Of a stretch of 64,000 bases of DNA, positions 54,862 through 63,620 are shown one piece after another. Positions within the stretch are counted from its first letter, which is position 1, and every line of letters starts with the position of its first letter. The notes beneath the pieces were generated by a model. It was not told where the DNA came from, ran no database searches, and saw only the letters and a list, made by a program, of their open reading frames with translations. The stretch is from Bacillota bacterium. GTDB lineage: Bacteria; Bacillota; Bacilli; Alicyclobacillales; SLC66. The DNA is taken from the NCBI GenBank assembly GCA_021821085.1, contig JAKACV010000006.1, positions 1-64,000 of the forward strand, in the 5' to 3' direction. The position numbers and the translations under genes are program-made.

Positions 54862-55575
54862 ATGACTCCAGAAAGAATTTTAGTGGTGGATGATGAAGAG
54901 CGAATCCGGCGACTCGTTCGCATGTATCTTGAACGTAACCATTTTATCGTCGATGAGGCACAAGATGGAACAGAGGCGTTGGCGATGGCGCTCGATACGG
55001 AGTATTCGCTCATTATTTTAGATCTTATGTTACCAGGCATGGATGGGCGTGATGTGTGCGCCGAATTACGTCAATATAAAGACACCCCCGTGATCATGCT
55101 GACTGCAGCCGGGGATGAGAGCAACCGTGTACACGGATTTGAAGTCGGCGCTGATGACTATGTGGTCAAACCATTTAGTCCACGCGAACTCGTCATGCGT
55201 GTAAAGGCATTACTCAGAAGAGTAGGGACACCACAAGTGGATCCGCAACCACAGTCCACGTTAACGAATATTCTCTCTTTTCCAGGTCTCGTGATTAACG
55301 TAGATGCCCGCAAAGTATTGGTGGAGGATAAGGAAATCTCTCTTACCCCAAAAGAATTCGAACTCCTCCTTTACTTGGCCCAACGACCAGAAAAAGTGTT
55401 CAGCCGTGAAGAACTCCTAAGAGACGTATGGAATTATCAATTTTTTGGAGATCAACGCACAGTGGATACACATGTCAAACGTCTTCGTGAAAAGCTTGGA
55501 CGCGCTTCCGACCATGTTCCTCAGCATATTCACACCGTTTGGGGGGTCGGATATAAATTTGAGGTGGTCGAATAG
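54862..55575 (+). CDS. resD: Response regulator ResD-type (OmpR family)
   Basis: 237 residues. Receiver domain with acidic pair in VVDDEERIRR, phospho-acceptor D54 (IILDLMLPGMDG), Thr in VIMLTAAGDE and Lys in DDYVVKPFSPRE; C-terminal winged helix (LTPKEFELLLYLAQRPEKVFSREELLRDVWNYQFFGDQRTVDTHVKRLREKL). ResDE governs redox-dependent respiration genes in Bacillus; synteny supports the name. Its TAG overlaps the resE GTG. Confidence 0.88.
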   Translation: MTPERILVVDDEERIRRLVRMYLERNHFIVDEAQDGTEALAMALDTEYSLIILDLMLPGMDGRDVCAELRQYKDTPVIMLTAAGDESNRVHGFEVGADDYVVKPFSPRELVMRVKALLRRVGTPQVDPQPQSTLTNILSFPGLVINVDARKVLVEDKEISLTPKEFELLLYLAQRPEKVFSREELLRDVWNYQFFGDQRTVDTHVKRLREKLGRASDHVPQHIHTVWGVGYKFEVVE

Positions 55576-57353
55576 TGATTCGACGTAGTGTGGTTTTAAA
55601 ACTGTGGGTGACGATCATTACCGTAGTGGTGATCGTCCTTTTTATTTTAGCCATGTACTTAGAGCAGTTTTTCAATTCGTACGTAGATGCCATGCAACGG
55701 CGTGATTTAACGAATCAAGCGATCCTTGTCAGTCAAATTTTACAACAAGAACCGAATCAATTACTCAATTCGCAAATCACCCATGTGATGTCCGCATCGC
55801 ACAGCCACTATTATCTTGTTGCTCCACCCGCACAAAGTGCAACGGTAAAACACTACCTTGCGCAGTTAAGTCCAAATCAGCGTACATTTTTGGCAAGTGA
55901 TCAACCTATTATTTTGCAAGGAGTACCATCTTTTGTATCAAGTGCAAACCCGCAAACGAGTTTATATGCATTGATGCCAATTGTTAACTCTTTTCACCAA
56001 GTGAGCGCTTTTTTACTTATTATAGAATCGACTCAAGTAACAGGCAATGCATCTCATACGATTCCCAGTTTGATTATCTTCGCGGTCGTTTTGGGTACAC
56101 TTTTGACAACAGGACTCGCATTTGTCGTTTCGCAAAATCTCTCCACACCTTTAATTGAGATGAACGAAGCAGCGGAGGAGATGGCGAAGGGTCGCTTTGA
56201 CATTCGCGTTCGTGTCATGACCCAGGATGAAGTAGGGCGACTGGGGCAAACCTTTAATCACGTAGCGACTGAATTGGAACAAACGGTTCGCGATTTAACT
56301 CGTGAAAAAGAACAAATTGCGGGTATTCTCAGCGCGATGACAGATGCAGTTGTGGTGACCGATTTATCCGGGCGGTTTACAATTTTAAATCCAGCGGCCA
56401 AACGCTGGTTTCGTGCAGTCAGTGCTTTATCGTCCCTTGAGAACGTCGGTATTAATTGGCCGCCAGATCTTGTGTTATTACAAAAGGATACTTTACAATC
56501 GAAATCGACCATTGAACGATCTGTCCAATGGAATGGGCGTGATATGACTGTAACGATGACGCCACTTTACGACCCTGACAATCCACAAAAATCACGTGGT
56601 ACGCTTGCTGTCGTACGCGATATTACTGAACAACGCAGATTAGACCGCCTACGAAAAGATTTTGTTGCAAATGTATCGCATGAATTACGAACACCCCTTA
56701 GTTTATTACAGGGCTACGCAGAGGCGCTACTTGACGATTTTGGTGACAATCCAGAGGCGCGACTGGAAATTACGCAAATTATTCACGACGAAGCCCTACG
56801 CATGCGTAGATTGGTCAATGAATTACTAGACCTCGCACAAGTTGAAGCTGGTCACTTTTCAATGAACTTAGAAACCATTGACTTTGCAACACTCATACGC
56901 AAAGTCGCTCGCAAATTTCAAGGTGTTTTTGCCGAGCGCAAACTCGAATTAACTATTCAAATAGAGCAGGAACCCATTGAAATTTGCGGTGATTCAGATC
57001 GTTTAGAGCAAGTATTGACCAATCTTGTCGATAATGCGGTACGCCATACTAATAAAGGCGGCGTCACTCTATGTTTGACAAGAAAGGAGCAACAAGCGAT
57101 GCTAAGAATAACCGATACAGGAGAGGGTATTTCTACGGAAGATTTACCTTTTATTTTCGAACGTTTTTATAAAGCGGATAAGGCACGCACGCGCGGTCAT
57201 GGCGGCACAGGACTTGGTCTCGCGATTGCACGTAGTCTGATTCGATCTCATCATGGGGATATTGGCGTGCGTAGCACAATCGATGAAGGTACAACCTTCA
57301 CAATTTTGTTACCTACCTCACGTCAACCCTGTGAGGAAAATAGACATATGTAA
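55575..57353 (+). CDS. resE: Sensor histidine kinase ResE-type
   Basis: 592 residues: TM1 (about 7-30), extracellular sensor (about 31-155), TM2 (about 158-182), HAMP (about 183-235), PAS (about 245-350), HisKA with the phosphorylated His in FVANVSHELRTPLSLLQGYAEALL, and the ATPase boxes (LTNLVDNAVRHT, ITDTGEGIS, GGTGLGLAIARSLIRSHHGDIGV). Partner of ResD, one base overlap at GTG 55575. Confidence 0.9.
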   Translation: MIRRSVVLKLWVTIITVVVIVLFILAMYLEQFFNSYVDAMQRRDLTNQAILVSQILQQEPNQLLNSQITHVMSASHSHYYLVAPPAQSATVKHYLAQLSPNQRTFLASDQPIILQGVPSFVSSANPQTSLYALMPIVNSFHQVSAFLLIIESTQVTGNASHTIPSLIIFAVVLGTLLTTGLAFVVSQNLSTPLIEMNEAAEEMAKGRFDIRVRVMTQDEVGRLGQTFNHVATELEQTVRDLTREKEQIAGILSAMTDAVVVTDLSGRFTILNPAAKRWFRAVSALSSLENVGINWPPDLVLLQKDTLQSKSTIERSVQWNGRDMTVTMTPLYDPDNPQKSRGTLAVVRDITEQRRLDRLRKDFVANVSHELRTPLSLLQGYAEALLDDFGDNPEARLEITQIIHDEALRMRRLVNELLDLAQVEAGHFSMNLETIDFATLIRKVARKFQGVFAERKLELTIQIEQEPIEICGDSDRLEQVLTNLVDNAVRHTNKGGVTLCLTRKEQQAMLRITDTGEGISTEDLPFIFERFYKADKARTRGHGGTGLGLAIARSLIRSHHGDIGVRSTIDEGTTFTILLPTSRQPCEENRHM

Positions 57354-57388
57354 ACAAACGTCACGAACAGCCGTAGGGGGGTGAGGAT

Positions 57389-57553
57389 TTGGCATGGATC
57401 TATAGTGGTAAACTATATGAGAGTGAGTTTCAGGCAGGATGCCTTGCCGCAAGAATTCGCGAGGAAGGATTTATCCTCAGTAAACGCTCCCCTCGGTACG
57501 TGTATGTATTTAAAACAAAAAAGGGACGATTCGGAGTAAAATGTATGTGGTAA
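57389..57553 (+). CDS. Small basic hypothetical protein
   Basis: 54 residues from TTG 57389 with GGGGGGTGAGG upstream. The sequence reads MAWIYSGKLYESEFQAGC near the start and ends in a strongly basic stretch (YVYVFKTKKGRFGVKCMW), suggesting nucleic-acid or membrane-surface contact; no family recognised. It fits between resE and thiE on the same strand without overlap, which supports it as a real gene. Confidence 0.5.
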   Translation: MAWIYSGKLYESEFQAGCLAARIREEGFILSKRSPRYVYVFKTKKGRFGVKCMW

Positions 57554-57601
57554 TATATCTTCGTACCGTTCCTCTCATCATAGGGAAAAGAGGTGATATA
57601 G

Positions 57602-58246
57602 GTGAATTTATATGCAGTTACCGGATCAGAACTACTGGCGACTGGAGTCTCTTTGCAAGAGTCAGTTCAGGCTGCATTAAAAGGAGGGGCAGATGTCATC
57701 CAATTACGTGAAAAACACTTGAATGGCAATAAACTCGTCGCTATAGGCAAAGAGATCAAGAAACTCTGCCAAGAATACGGCGCACAACTTGCAATCAATG
57801 ATCGCGTGGACGTGGCCATTTTATGTGATGCAGACATGATCCACCTCGGTCAAGATGACATTCAGATTGAAGATGCACAAAAATTACTAGGCTCCACCAT
57901 GCACATCGGAATTTCAACACACGATGCAGCCGAATCAAAACTCGCGCAAAGTCGAGGAGCCTCCTACGTTGGATTGGGGCCGGTCTTTGCGACAGCGACT
58001 AAGCCTGATGCAAAAGCGGTGATATCGAGAGCAGAGATTCTAAAAGTGAGACAAGAAGTTCACATTCCCATTGTCGCAATTGGCGGCATCACATTGTCAA
58101 GCGTAGATGACCTGATCGATCAAGGGATCGATGCACTTGCCATTGTGAGTGGAATTTTCGCTGCACAAGACATCGAACAAGCAACGAGAGCATTTCGCCT
58201 CGCAATTGATAGAGCGAAGGAACGCAAACAAACCTTAACGAGATAA
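57602..58246 (+). CDS. thiE: Thiamine-phosphate synthase
   Basis: 214 residues with the TIM-barrel signatures of ThiE: VIQLREKHL, LAINDRVDVAILCDADMIHLGQDD, GISTHDAAE, YVGLGPVFATATKPDA, VAIGGITL and ALAIVSGIF. It joins HMP pyrophosphate and thiazole phosphate. GTG 57602 after AAAGAGGTGATATAG. No other thi genes and no TPP riboswitch are adjacent. Confidence 0.9.
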   Translation: MNLYAVTGSELLATGVSLQESVQAALKGGADVIQLREKHLNGNKLVAIGKEIKKLCQEYGAQLAINDRVDVAILCDADMIHLGQDDIQIEDAQKLLGSTMHIGISTHDAAESKLAQSRGASYVGLGPVFATATKPDAKAVISRAEILKVRQEVHIPIVAIGGITLSSVDDLIDQGIDALAIVSGIFAAQDIEQATRAFRLAIDRAKERKQTLTR

Positions 58247-58273
58247 CAACCCTTTAGGAGAGGATACAACCGC

Positions 58274-59086
58274 ATGCTTACTGATTACCATACACATACT
58301 GAACGCGGCCCATATACGGTAGAGTGGCTCGAAAATTTTCTGAATGTAGCCAAATTGCGCAGAATCGAGGAGTACGGGGTATCAGAACACGCCTATCGAT
58401 TTAAGCAGACAGCACATCTATTGGATAATCCATGGACGCGTGAACGACGGACAGAAGACCTTGACGACTATTTTGCGATGGTTCAATCCGCGCGTAAAGC
58501 CGGACACCATATAAAGTTTGGTATCGAGCTAGACTACATACCCGGTACAGAAAATGCTTTGGCAGAATTCATTCGATCATATCCTTTTGATTATGTGATT
58601 GGCTCCGTTCACTGGTTAGGTGATTTCGGATTTGATTTATCTGAAATGAAATCACAATGGCTTACGCGCGACCTAAAGCAGACTTATAGCGAATATTTTA
58701 CAATTTTAAATCAAATGGTTGAAACTCAACTTTTTGACTTGGTGGGACATGCGGATGTCATTAAAGTATTTGGGTATGAACCGGATGATCCAGCGTTTTT
58801 GCAAGATTGGTACGATCGCATGGCTGAATCTTTTTCCCGAAATCACGCGGTCATCGAAATTTCGACTGCGGGTCTGCGTAAGCCTGTCGGAAAGCTGTAT
58901 CCTGCTCCTAGGTTTTTAGAAGCGTGCTACAAACAAGAGATTCCTATTGTCATTAATTCTGACGCACACCGTCCTGAAGATGTAGGAGCCGACTATGATC
59001 AAGCAATCGCTTCGGCCAAGAGCACAGGTTATACAGAAATTGTAACATTTACGAATCATCAGAGAATCTTACAACCACTTGTATGA
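58274..59086 (+). CDS. hisJ: PHP-family histidinol-phosphatase (HisJ-like)
   Basis: 270 residues. PHP-domain metal motifs: DYHTHTERG at the N terminus, YGVSEHAYRF, FGIELDYIPG, DYVIGSVHWLG, VGHADVIKVFGY and INSDAHRPEDVGADY. This is the arrangement of HisK/HisJ-type histidinol phosphatases (histidine synthesis); no his genes are adjacent, so another PHP substrate is possible. ATG 58274 after TTTAGGAGAGG. Confidence 0.85.
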   Translation: MLTDYHTHTERGPYTVEWLENFLNVAKLRRIEEYGVSEHAYRFKQTAHLLDNPWTRERRTEDLDDYFAMVQSARKAGHHIKFGIELDYIPGTENALAEFIRSYPFDYVIGSVHWLGDFGFDLSEMKSQWLTRDLKQTYSEYFTILNQMVETQLFDLVGHADVIKVFGYEPDDPAFLQDWYDRMAESFSRNHAVIEISTAGLRKPVGKLYPAPRFLEACYKQEIPIVINSDAHRPEDVGADYDQAIASAKSTGYTEIVTFTNHQRILQPLV

Positions 59087-59141
59087 TCAAACAGGAAAAT
59101 AGATACACCGATAACCACAAGGCGCTACCATAGAATATGTT

Positions 59142-59170
59142 CTGCTCAATATCATTGAGCAGTTTTTTTT
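59142..59170 (+). terminator. Strong intrinsic terminator after hisJ
   Basis: Perfect 9-bp stem CTGCTCAAT / ATTGAGCAG with an ATC loop and eight T residues. Confidence 0.93.
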
Positions 59171-59519
59171 CGATGAAAAATGCCACTTCTCAAAAACTCG
59201 AACATATTTTTTAATCATATTCCAAGATATATACCAGAATTTTAGAATGCCCATTTTCAATTGAAGATTAAATCACAAATCATTGATTCTTAATAAATAG
59301 ATGATAGGTTTCAAAACAATTAAAAATCTAAATAAATAATAGTAATAATCAAACTGAAATTCTCTCATTTTGTATGAAGTGCTATTAATTAAATTCAATT
59401 TTTACTCTCCTATCGAATTCTCGCAAAGTTTTATATGCTCGCTATTTACATATTATACATTCGTGAAGTATTATTGGATGCGTAAACATAAATGACTTAT
59501 ATCAGAAGGGGTGGTCTAA
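59171..59519. other. AT-rich intergenic region, no gene seen
   Basis: About 350 very AT-rich bases between the hisJ terminator and the truncated XRE gene. No ORF of credible size. Several TATTAT/TATACAT boxes near 59445-59475 could provide the promoter of the XRE gene, but none can be singled out. Confidence 0.4.
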
Positions 59520-59714
59520 GTGGAAAATGAACTTGGACGAAAAATTCGTTTGCTCAGGCACAAACGTGACCTGACTCAGCAGGAAATATCGTTTCGTACA
59601 GGGATTTCAACATCAGTACTCATGAACTCTATACATTGTTTTGGGGGCGTGGTACACTTCCGGAGAGGTGAGAACAAGTGTTCGAAAAAGAACCAAGAAG
59701 AGGGTACCCAATAG
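59520..59714 (+). pseudogene. 5' fragment of an XRE-family regulator, cut at the element junction
   Basis: GTG 59520 with GAAGGGG upstream starts a normal XRE helix-turn-helix (ENELGRKIRLLRHKRDLTQ, then QEISFRTGISTS). After about residue 32 the expected recognition helix is missing and the frame runs through unrelated residues (VLMNSIHCFGGVVHF...) to a stop at 59714, already inside the recombinase gene. The break near 59617 is 61 bases before the serine recombinase start, as expected for an attL junction in the middle of a chromosomal gene. The displaced 3' part should lie at the far end of the element, outside this window. Confidence 0.75.
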
Positions 59715-61216
59715 GACTATCGCACGTTGCTGTTTACCTTAGAAAGTCACGTGAAGACCGCGACGCAGAACAAAAGGATACCGCTCGCGGCGGAGAGTAC
59801 GATACGTTGGCACGACATCGTACAGCGCTTTTAGATCTAGCTCAACAACAGAATTATACTATTCAACGCATCTATGCAGAAGTAGTCAGTGGGGAGTCGA
59901 TTTCCGGCCGACCGATGATGACCGAACTCCTTTCCGAAGTACAAAAAGGTGCGTTCTCATCCGTGATGTGCATGGACATCGATCGCCTCGGAAGAGGCGA
60001 CATGCGCGATCAAGGAAACATCCTCGCAACCTTCAAAGAATCTCAAACCCTCATCATTACTCCAGATAAAGTGTATGACTTGGACGACGAAATGGACGAA
60101 GAGATGACGGAGTTCAAAGCCTTCTTCTCACGCAAAGAGTACAAGATCATCAGAAAGCGCCTAGAACGCGGTCGTCACCAATCAATACAGCAAGGTAAGT
60201 TTATCTACCCTCGCACGCCTTACGGCTACACTCGTGGAGAAGAGAGCGTGTTACAGATCCACCTCGAGCAAGCCAAGATCGTTCACCTGATCTTTAGTTG
60301 GTATCTCGCCGGATTTGGCCCCACGATGATCGCCAACCGGTTATCCACTCTTGGCATTCCATCACCTTTAGGCAAATCATGGTGGCCGGAACAAATCGTA
60401 TTCATGTTGCGCAACCCTATCTACCAAGGCCAAATCAGACACGGCCATCAACAACGCCATAGGCTGCGCAAAAAGCCCACAGAGATCTATAACGGCATGC
60501 ATGAGGGGATTATCTCTCCAGACGATTTCGAACGCGTACAGGGCAAAATAGGCAAGCCTACAGCTCCTGGGCCTAAGCGACCCAAGAATCCTCTTCGAGG
60601 ACTTGTGATGTGTGCATTTTGCGGGAAGCCTTATCAATACTTGCCTGTATCCAATCGACCAGATCATAGAGTGCATTGTGACACACCGTCTTGTACCGGA
60701 GGGAGCCTTAATATTTCATCACTCGAGGAGGCGATCCTCGAACAACTGCAACAACAATATGTACAGCTGAATGTGAAACCACCTGAAGTTGAGGCTGAGT
60801 GCTCTGGCGTGGATGCATTTGACTTGCAGATCGAGCAAGCGCAAAAAGAATTGAGTCAACTAGATAATCAACGACGAAATGCGTTTGATCTGCTAGAGCG
60901 ACAGGTGTATACGGTGGAGATCTTCGAAGAGCGCCAAAGAGTTCTAGGGGATAGGATGGCCAAATTATCATCCTTGTTGTCAACACTGCTAGACGAAAAG
61001 GAAAACCAAAGGAAGATGCATGATCAGAAACTGGATTGGTTGCCTTCGTTAGTCAATGTGCTCGATCTCTATCGAGACACGGAAGGACCCAATGAAAAAA
61101 ATGAGTTGCTCCGCCAGATCTTAGATCGAGCAGTTTTACGCAAAGAGAAGAGCGCCAGAGCATTCGAACTAGACCTATACCTAAGAATGCCCGCAAGGAG
61201 CGATCGCCTTGCCTAG
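59678..61216 (+). CDS. Large serine recombinase (integrase of the right-hand element)
   Basis: 512 residues. Resolvase domain with the Ser nucleophile in VAVYLRKSREDRDAE and MDIDRLGRGD (about 17-165), Recombinase domain (about 180-290, TPYGYTRGEESVLQIHLEQAKIVHLIFSWYL), zinc ribbon (GLVMCAFCGKPYQYL ... HCDTPSCTGG, about 305-345) and coiled coil (about 375-465). GTG 59678 after GGAGAGGTGAG. Outermost gene next to a truncated host gene, followed by phage-type regulators, so it is the integrase of an element extending beyond the window. Confidence 0.92.
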   Translation: MFEKEPRRGYPIGLSHVAVYLRKSREDRDAEQKDTARGGEYDTLARHRTALLDLAQQQNYTIQRIYAEVVSGESISGRPMMTELLSEVQKGAFSSVMCMDIDRLGRGDMRDQGNILATFKESQTLIITPDKVYDLDDEMDEEMTEFKAFFSRKEYKIIRKRLERGRHQSIQQGKFIYPRTPYGYTRGEESVLQIHLEQAKIVHLIFSWYLAGFGPTMIANRLSTLGIPSPLGKSWWPEQIVFMLRNPIYQGQIRHGHQQRHRLRKKPTEIYNGMHEGIISPDDFERVQGKIGKPTAPGPKRPKNPLRGLVMCAFCGKPYQYLPVSNRPDHRVHCDTPSCTGGSLNISSLEEAILEQLQQQYVQLNVKPPEVEAECSGVDAFDLQIEQAQKELSQLDNQRRNAFDLLERQVYTVEIFEERQRVLGDRMAKLSSLLSTLLDEKENQRKMHDQKLDWLPSLVNVLDLYRDTEGPNEKNELLRQILDRAVLRKEKSARAFELDLYLRMPARSDRLA

Positions 61217-61601
61217 ACGTACAGCATGGCCAGAACATCCGCACTTAGTGGGCAGGTATGAATTAGGCAGAAGGCTTAAAGAGGCTAGAGAACGTAACGG
61301 GTTCTCCCTCACGGATGTCCAACGTGCAATCGAAGTCAACCGTGGTGCTATCACATCGTATGAGATGATGCGTACTGTTCCGCCTCTTCAGTACCTTATC
61401 GAGCTATGCGCACTGTATGGCATTACGCCAAGCGCCATTTTAGATCCTGAGCCTTTGCACGGTGATGAAGATGAACTGATCCTCAGTGCATTGCATGCTC
61501 AACCTGGGCTACGAGGGCTAGTCTTGAAGATGGTGCGCGACCGATCGGTTTTTGAACAGGTCAGGGAGTGGATGGAAGTAGTAGAGATGTTGCAACAATA
61601 A
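61209..61601 (+). CDS. XRE-family transcriptional regulator
   Basis: 130 residues; HTH at about 17-70 (ELGRRLKEARERNGFSLTDVQRAIEVNRGAITSYE), with a short C-terminal helical part. TTG 61209 after AAGGAG, overlapping the recombinase stop by 8 bp, so it is translated with it and may regulate integration or excision. Confidence 0.8.
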   Translation: MPRRTAWPEHPHLVGRYELGRRLKEARERNGFSLTDVQRAIEVNRGAITSYEMMRTVPPLQYLIELCALYGITPSAILDPEPLHGDEDELILSALHAQPGLRGLVLKMVRDRSVFEQVREWMEVVEMLQQ

Positions 61602-61602
61602 G

Positions 61603-61629
61603 AAAAGGGCGCTATGTAGGCGTCCTTTT
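61603..61629. terminator. Bidirectional terminator
   Basis: AAAAGGGCGC and GCGTCCTTTT form a 10-bp stem (one G-T pair) between the XRE gene and the convergent minus-strand gene; the flanks give A and T runs for both directions. Confidence 0.75.
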
Positions 61630-61652
61630 AACGTACTTGCGTCAGAAGTCCC

Positions 61653-62306
61653 TCACCTGTTAAGATTGGCTACTTTCAAGCTATTAAGGATTTCAGTTGC
61701 AAGAGATTTGTCCCGAAAAGGAACAAAGACAGTCACGTTCCCGTAACTCGACTCGTCATCTGCTACCGTAGTGACACCATACCCATTGTAAATATCTGTG
61801 TTGGATACATACATATAGCCTTCGGATAATCCGTTGTTAAAAACGAATGTGCTGGAGGCATTTTTAGGAATAGTTTTGCTTATTTCTAATTTGCCAGGAG
61901 AAGTAAATAAACTCGTATAGGAACCTGCATCATCAGATGTGGAGAAAATTTCTTGTTCATTAGGATTAGCGCTATTTGTAAAGGTTATTATCGTTCCGTC
62001 AGCAAAATTTTGGGTAGACACCGACCAACTGGAAGGAGCTAAAACACTTGCATCATATGCCTTATAGGGGCTTAAACTTACATTTTGTGTTTGAGCAGTG
62101 TTGTTACTGTTGCTCGATCGACCGGAACCACTAGCTATATTGCCCTGAGAAGTTTCCTGGTTATTGCTCGATGGCTGCGTTGAAGCTACCGAGGTTGACG
62201 GGTAACTAATTACAGTTTTATTGCGTGAAGTTAAATACAGCGATCCGCCTACAATGCCTCCAGCTACAATTATCGATGCTCCGATCCATAACGGCCCGCT
62301 ATTCAT
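61653..62306 (-). CDS. Membrane-anchored extracellular protein, PsbP-like C-terminal domain
   Basis: 217 residues. N-terminal membrane helix (about 5-26, LWIGASIIVAGGIVGGSLYL), a Ser/Thr/Asn/Gln-rich linker (about 35-75) and a compact beta domain (APSSWSVSTQNFADGTIITFTNSANPNEQEIFS...). The last part recalls PsbP/DUF1795-like folds. It faces outside the cell. As an extra gene between integrase and repressor it may be phage/element cargo, for example surface exclusion; this is speculation from position. Confidence 0.6.
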   Translation of the reverse strand: MNSGPLWIGASIIVAGGIVGGSLYLTSRNKTVISYPSTSVASTQPSSNNQETSQGNIASGSGRSSNSNNTAQTQNVSLSPYKAYDASVLAPSSWSVSTQNFADGTIITFTNSANPNEQEIFSTSDDAGSYTSLFTSPGKLEISKTIPKNASSTFVFNNGLSEGYMYVSNTDIYNGYGVTTVADDESSYGNVTVFVPFRDKSLATEILNSLKVANLNR

Positions 62307-62341
62307 GATTTTACCTCTCTCATTTTAAGTATTCTTCTAGT

Positions 62342-62977
62342 TTAATTATCCACCTTAGCTTTTTGCTTTGAAGCTAAATTAACAATGCCTCCGATTATGT
62401 AAAAAATACCCGTAATCGTTGGTATCGTAGGCAAAAAACTTCCATAATTTCGAGATAAAAATAAAGCAAAATATCCGAGGAAAATAAATATTACGCCTGT
62501 CAGCTTAGGCTTTTCGTACGAAACGAAGCTAAGTATCAATCCTAAGATTACTAAAATAACCAAAATTAAAGTTGCCCATATAGGAGTATACGACATGAGA
62601 GGCCCGTTGTTAATAAATGAATAACCCCCAAAATTTAAAATCTCCGAAATAACTACTTCTAAAATAGAGATTGAGGAAAAAATGATTCCGAGATTTTTTA
62701 TAAATTTAAATCCAACTTTAGGTGAAGTGGGTTTTAATCTTTCGACGCCATTGACAACGCCGTTATTAGCGTCGATATAAACAGAAAAAGGTATGACGAA
62801 ATTCCCTTTAATAAACTCTACAATACATTGATATTGTAATATTCCCTCGTTGGATTTCAGAACTGTTGAAGGAATTCTGGCATTCCAATCATTTGAATTA
62901 TTATTTTCTTTAGAGAAATATTCTTTTGCAGTCGTAAAACCTATAGAAGAAGCCTCTTCTAAAGTAATTCTATCCAA
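62342..62977 (-). CDS. Membrane protein with PepSY-like N-terminal domain
   Basis: About 211 residues from TTG 62977 (GAGGTGG upstream). Residues 1-85 resemble a PepSY-like unit (TLEEASSIGFTTAKEYF ... PFSVYIDANNGVVNGVERLKP). The C-terminal part has four hydrophobic helices (IFSSISILEVVISEIL, TPIWATLILVILVILGLILSF, TGVIFIFLGYFALFL, ITGIFYIIGGIVNLA). AT-rich. It follows the same strand as the PsbP-like gene, 35 bases apart; both look like element cargo. No function assigned. Confidence 0.6.
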   Translation of the reverse strand: MDRITLEEASSIGFTTAKEYFSKENNNSNDWNARIPSTVLKSNEGILQYQCIVEFIKGNFVIPFSVYIDANNGVVNGVERLKPTSPKVGFKFIKNLGIIFSSISILEVVISEILNFGGYSFINNGPLMSYTPIWATLILVILVILGLILSFVSYEKPKLTGVIFIFLGYFALFLSRNYGSFLPTIPTITGIFYIIGGIVNLASKQKAKVDN

Positions 62978-63122
62978 TGCAACCACCTCGCTATAATAAT
63001 ATATCGCTTTCTTATATATATGCATTACACTAATGTAAACACCTAGTGTATTAAGCTGATGGGTGACATCTACCGTACTTTATTTTCCGTGGTTAATCTC
63101 CTTGGACGATTATTTTCCCATT

Positions 63123-63620
63123 TTAAACGACTCTGCTTGCTATACCTGTTTCTCTATAATCCTCACGATACAGCGTTAAACGACTCTCCATAAACGCCTG
63201 AGTCACCCCGAAGGTATCAGCTAACGATGTCGTCAGAGAACCTAAACACTCGTGCCCTTGTGCCACTCCTGCAATCATCCATGAAGGAGCTAGTGCGTAG
63301 CCCGCAAACCGGTTAGCCTGCCATTCTTGTTTGCTACGAGCATTGCATGGCAACCACGTCTGAATCCCTGCATGCAGGAGCAGATGTCCAATCTCATGAG
63401 CGATAACCACGCGGCGCTCAGGGAGAGGCAAGCGCCCGTCCACAAACGCTAAGCATTCGCCGTTGTTAATCATTGAGACCGCAGATCCAGGCCGATAAAT
63501 CACGCGCACCGGCATGACATGATCGAATACGCGAAGACTGATGTCACAAGGACGAGTGATGCCGTGTCGTTCATATAGTGTGCAGATACGTGATTCAAGA
63601 GAAGAGGATGGTTTCAGCAT
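63123..63620 (-). CDS. ImmA/IrrE-family metallopeptidase
   Basis: 165 residues. Zinc-peptidase motif HEIGHLLLH in VVIAHEIGHLLLHAG, preceded by MINNGECLAFVDGRLPLPERR and followed by the conserved EWQANRFAGYALAPSWM. Such proteins cleave the cognate phage/ICE repressor to induce the element. ATG 63620 with TGGAGG upstream; it overlaps the repressor stop in TAATG, so the two are a coupled repressor-antirepressor pair. Confidence 0.88.
   Translation of the reverse strand: MLKPSSSLESRICTLYERHGITRPCDISLRVFDHVMPVRVIYRPGSAVSMINNGECLAFVDGRLPLPERRVVIAHEIGHLLLHAGIQTWLPCNARSKQEWQANRFAGYALAPSWMIAGVAQGHECLGSLTTSLADTFGVTQAFMESRLTLYREDYRETGIASRVV

Noticed and set aside
7109-61216. The two large serine recombinases as ends of one 50-kb composite element
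   Set aside because: The DNA between them holds conserved housekeeping and sporulation genes in Bacillus-like order (nudF to dacF, sigF, rib, scpAB, resDE). The enzymes differ clearly, and each sits next to its own broken gene.
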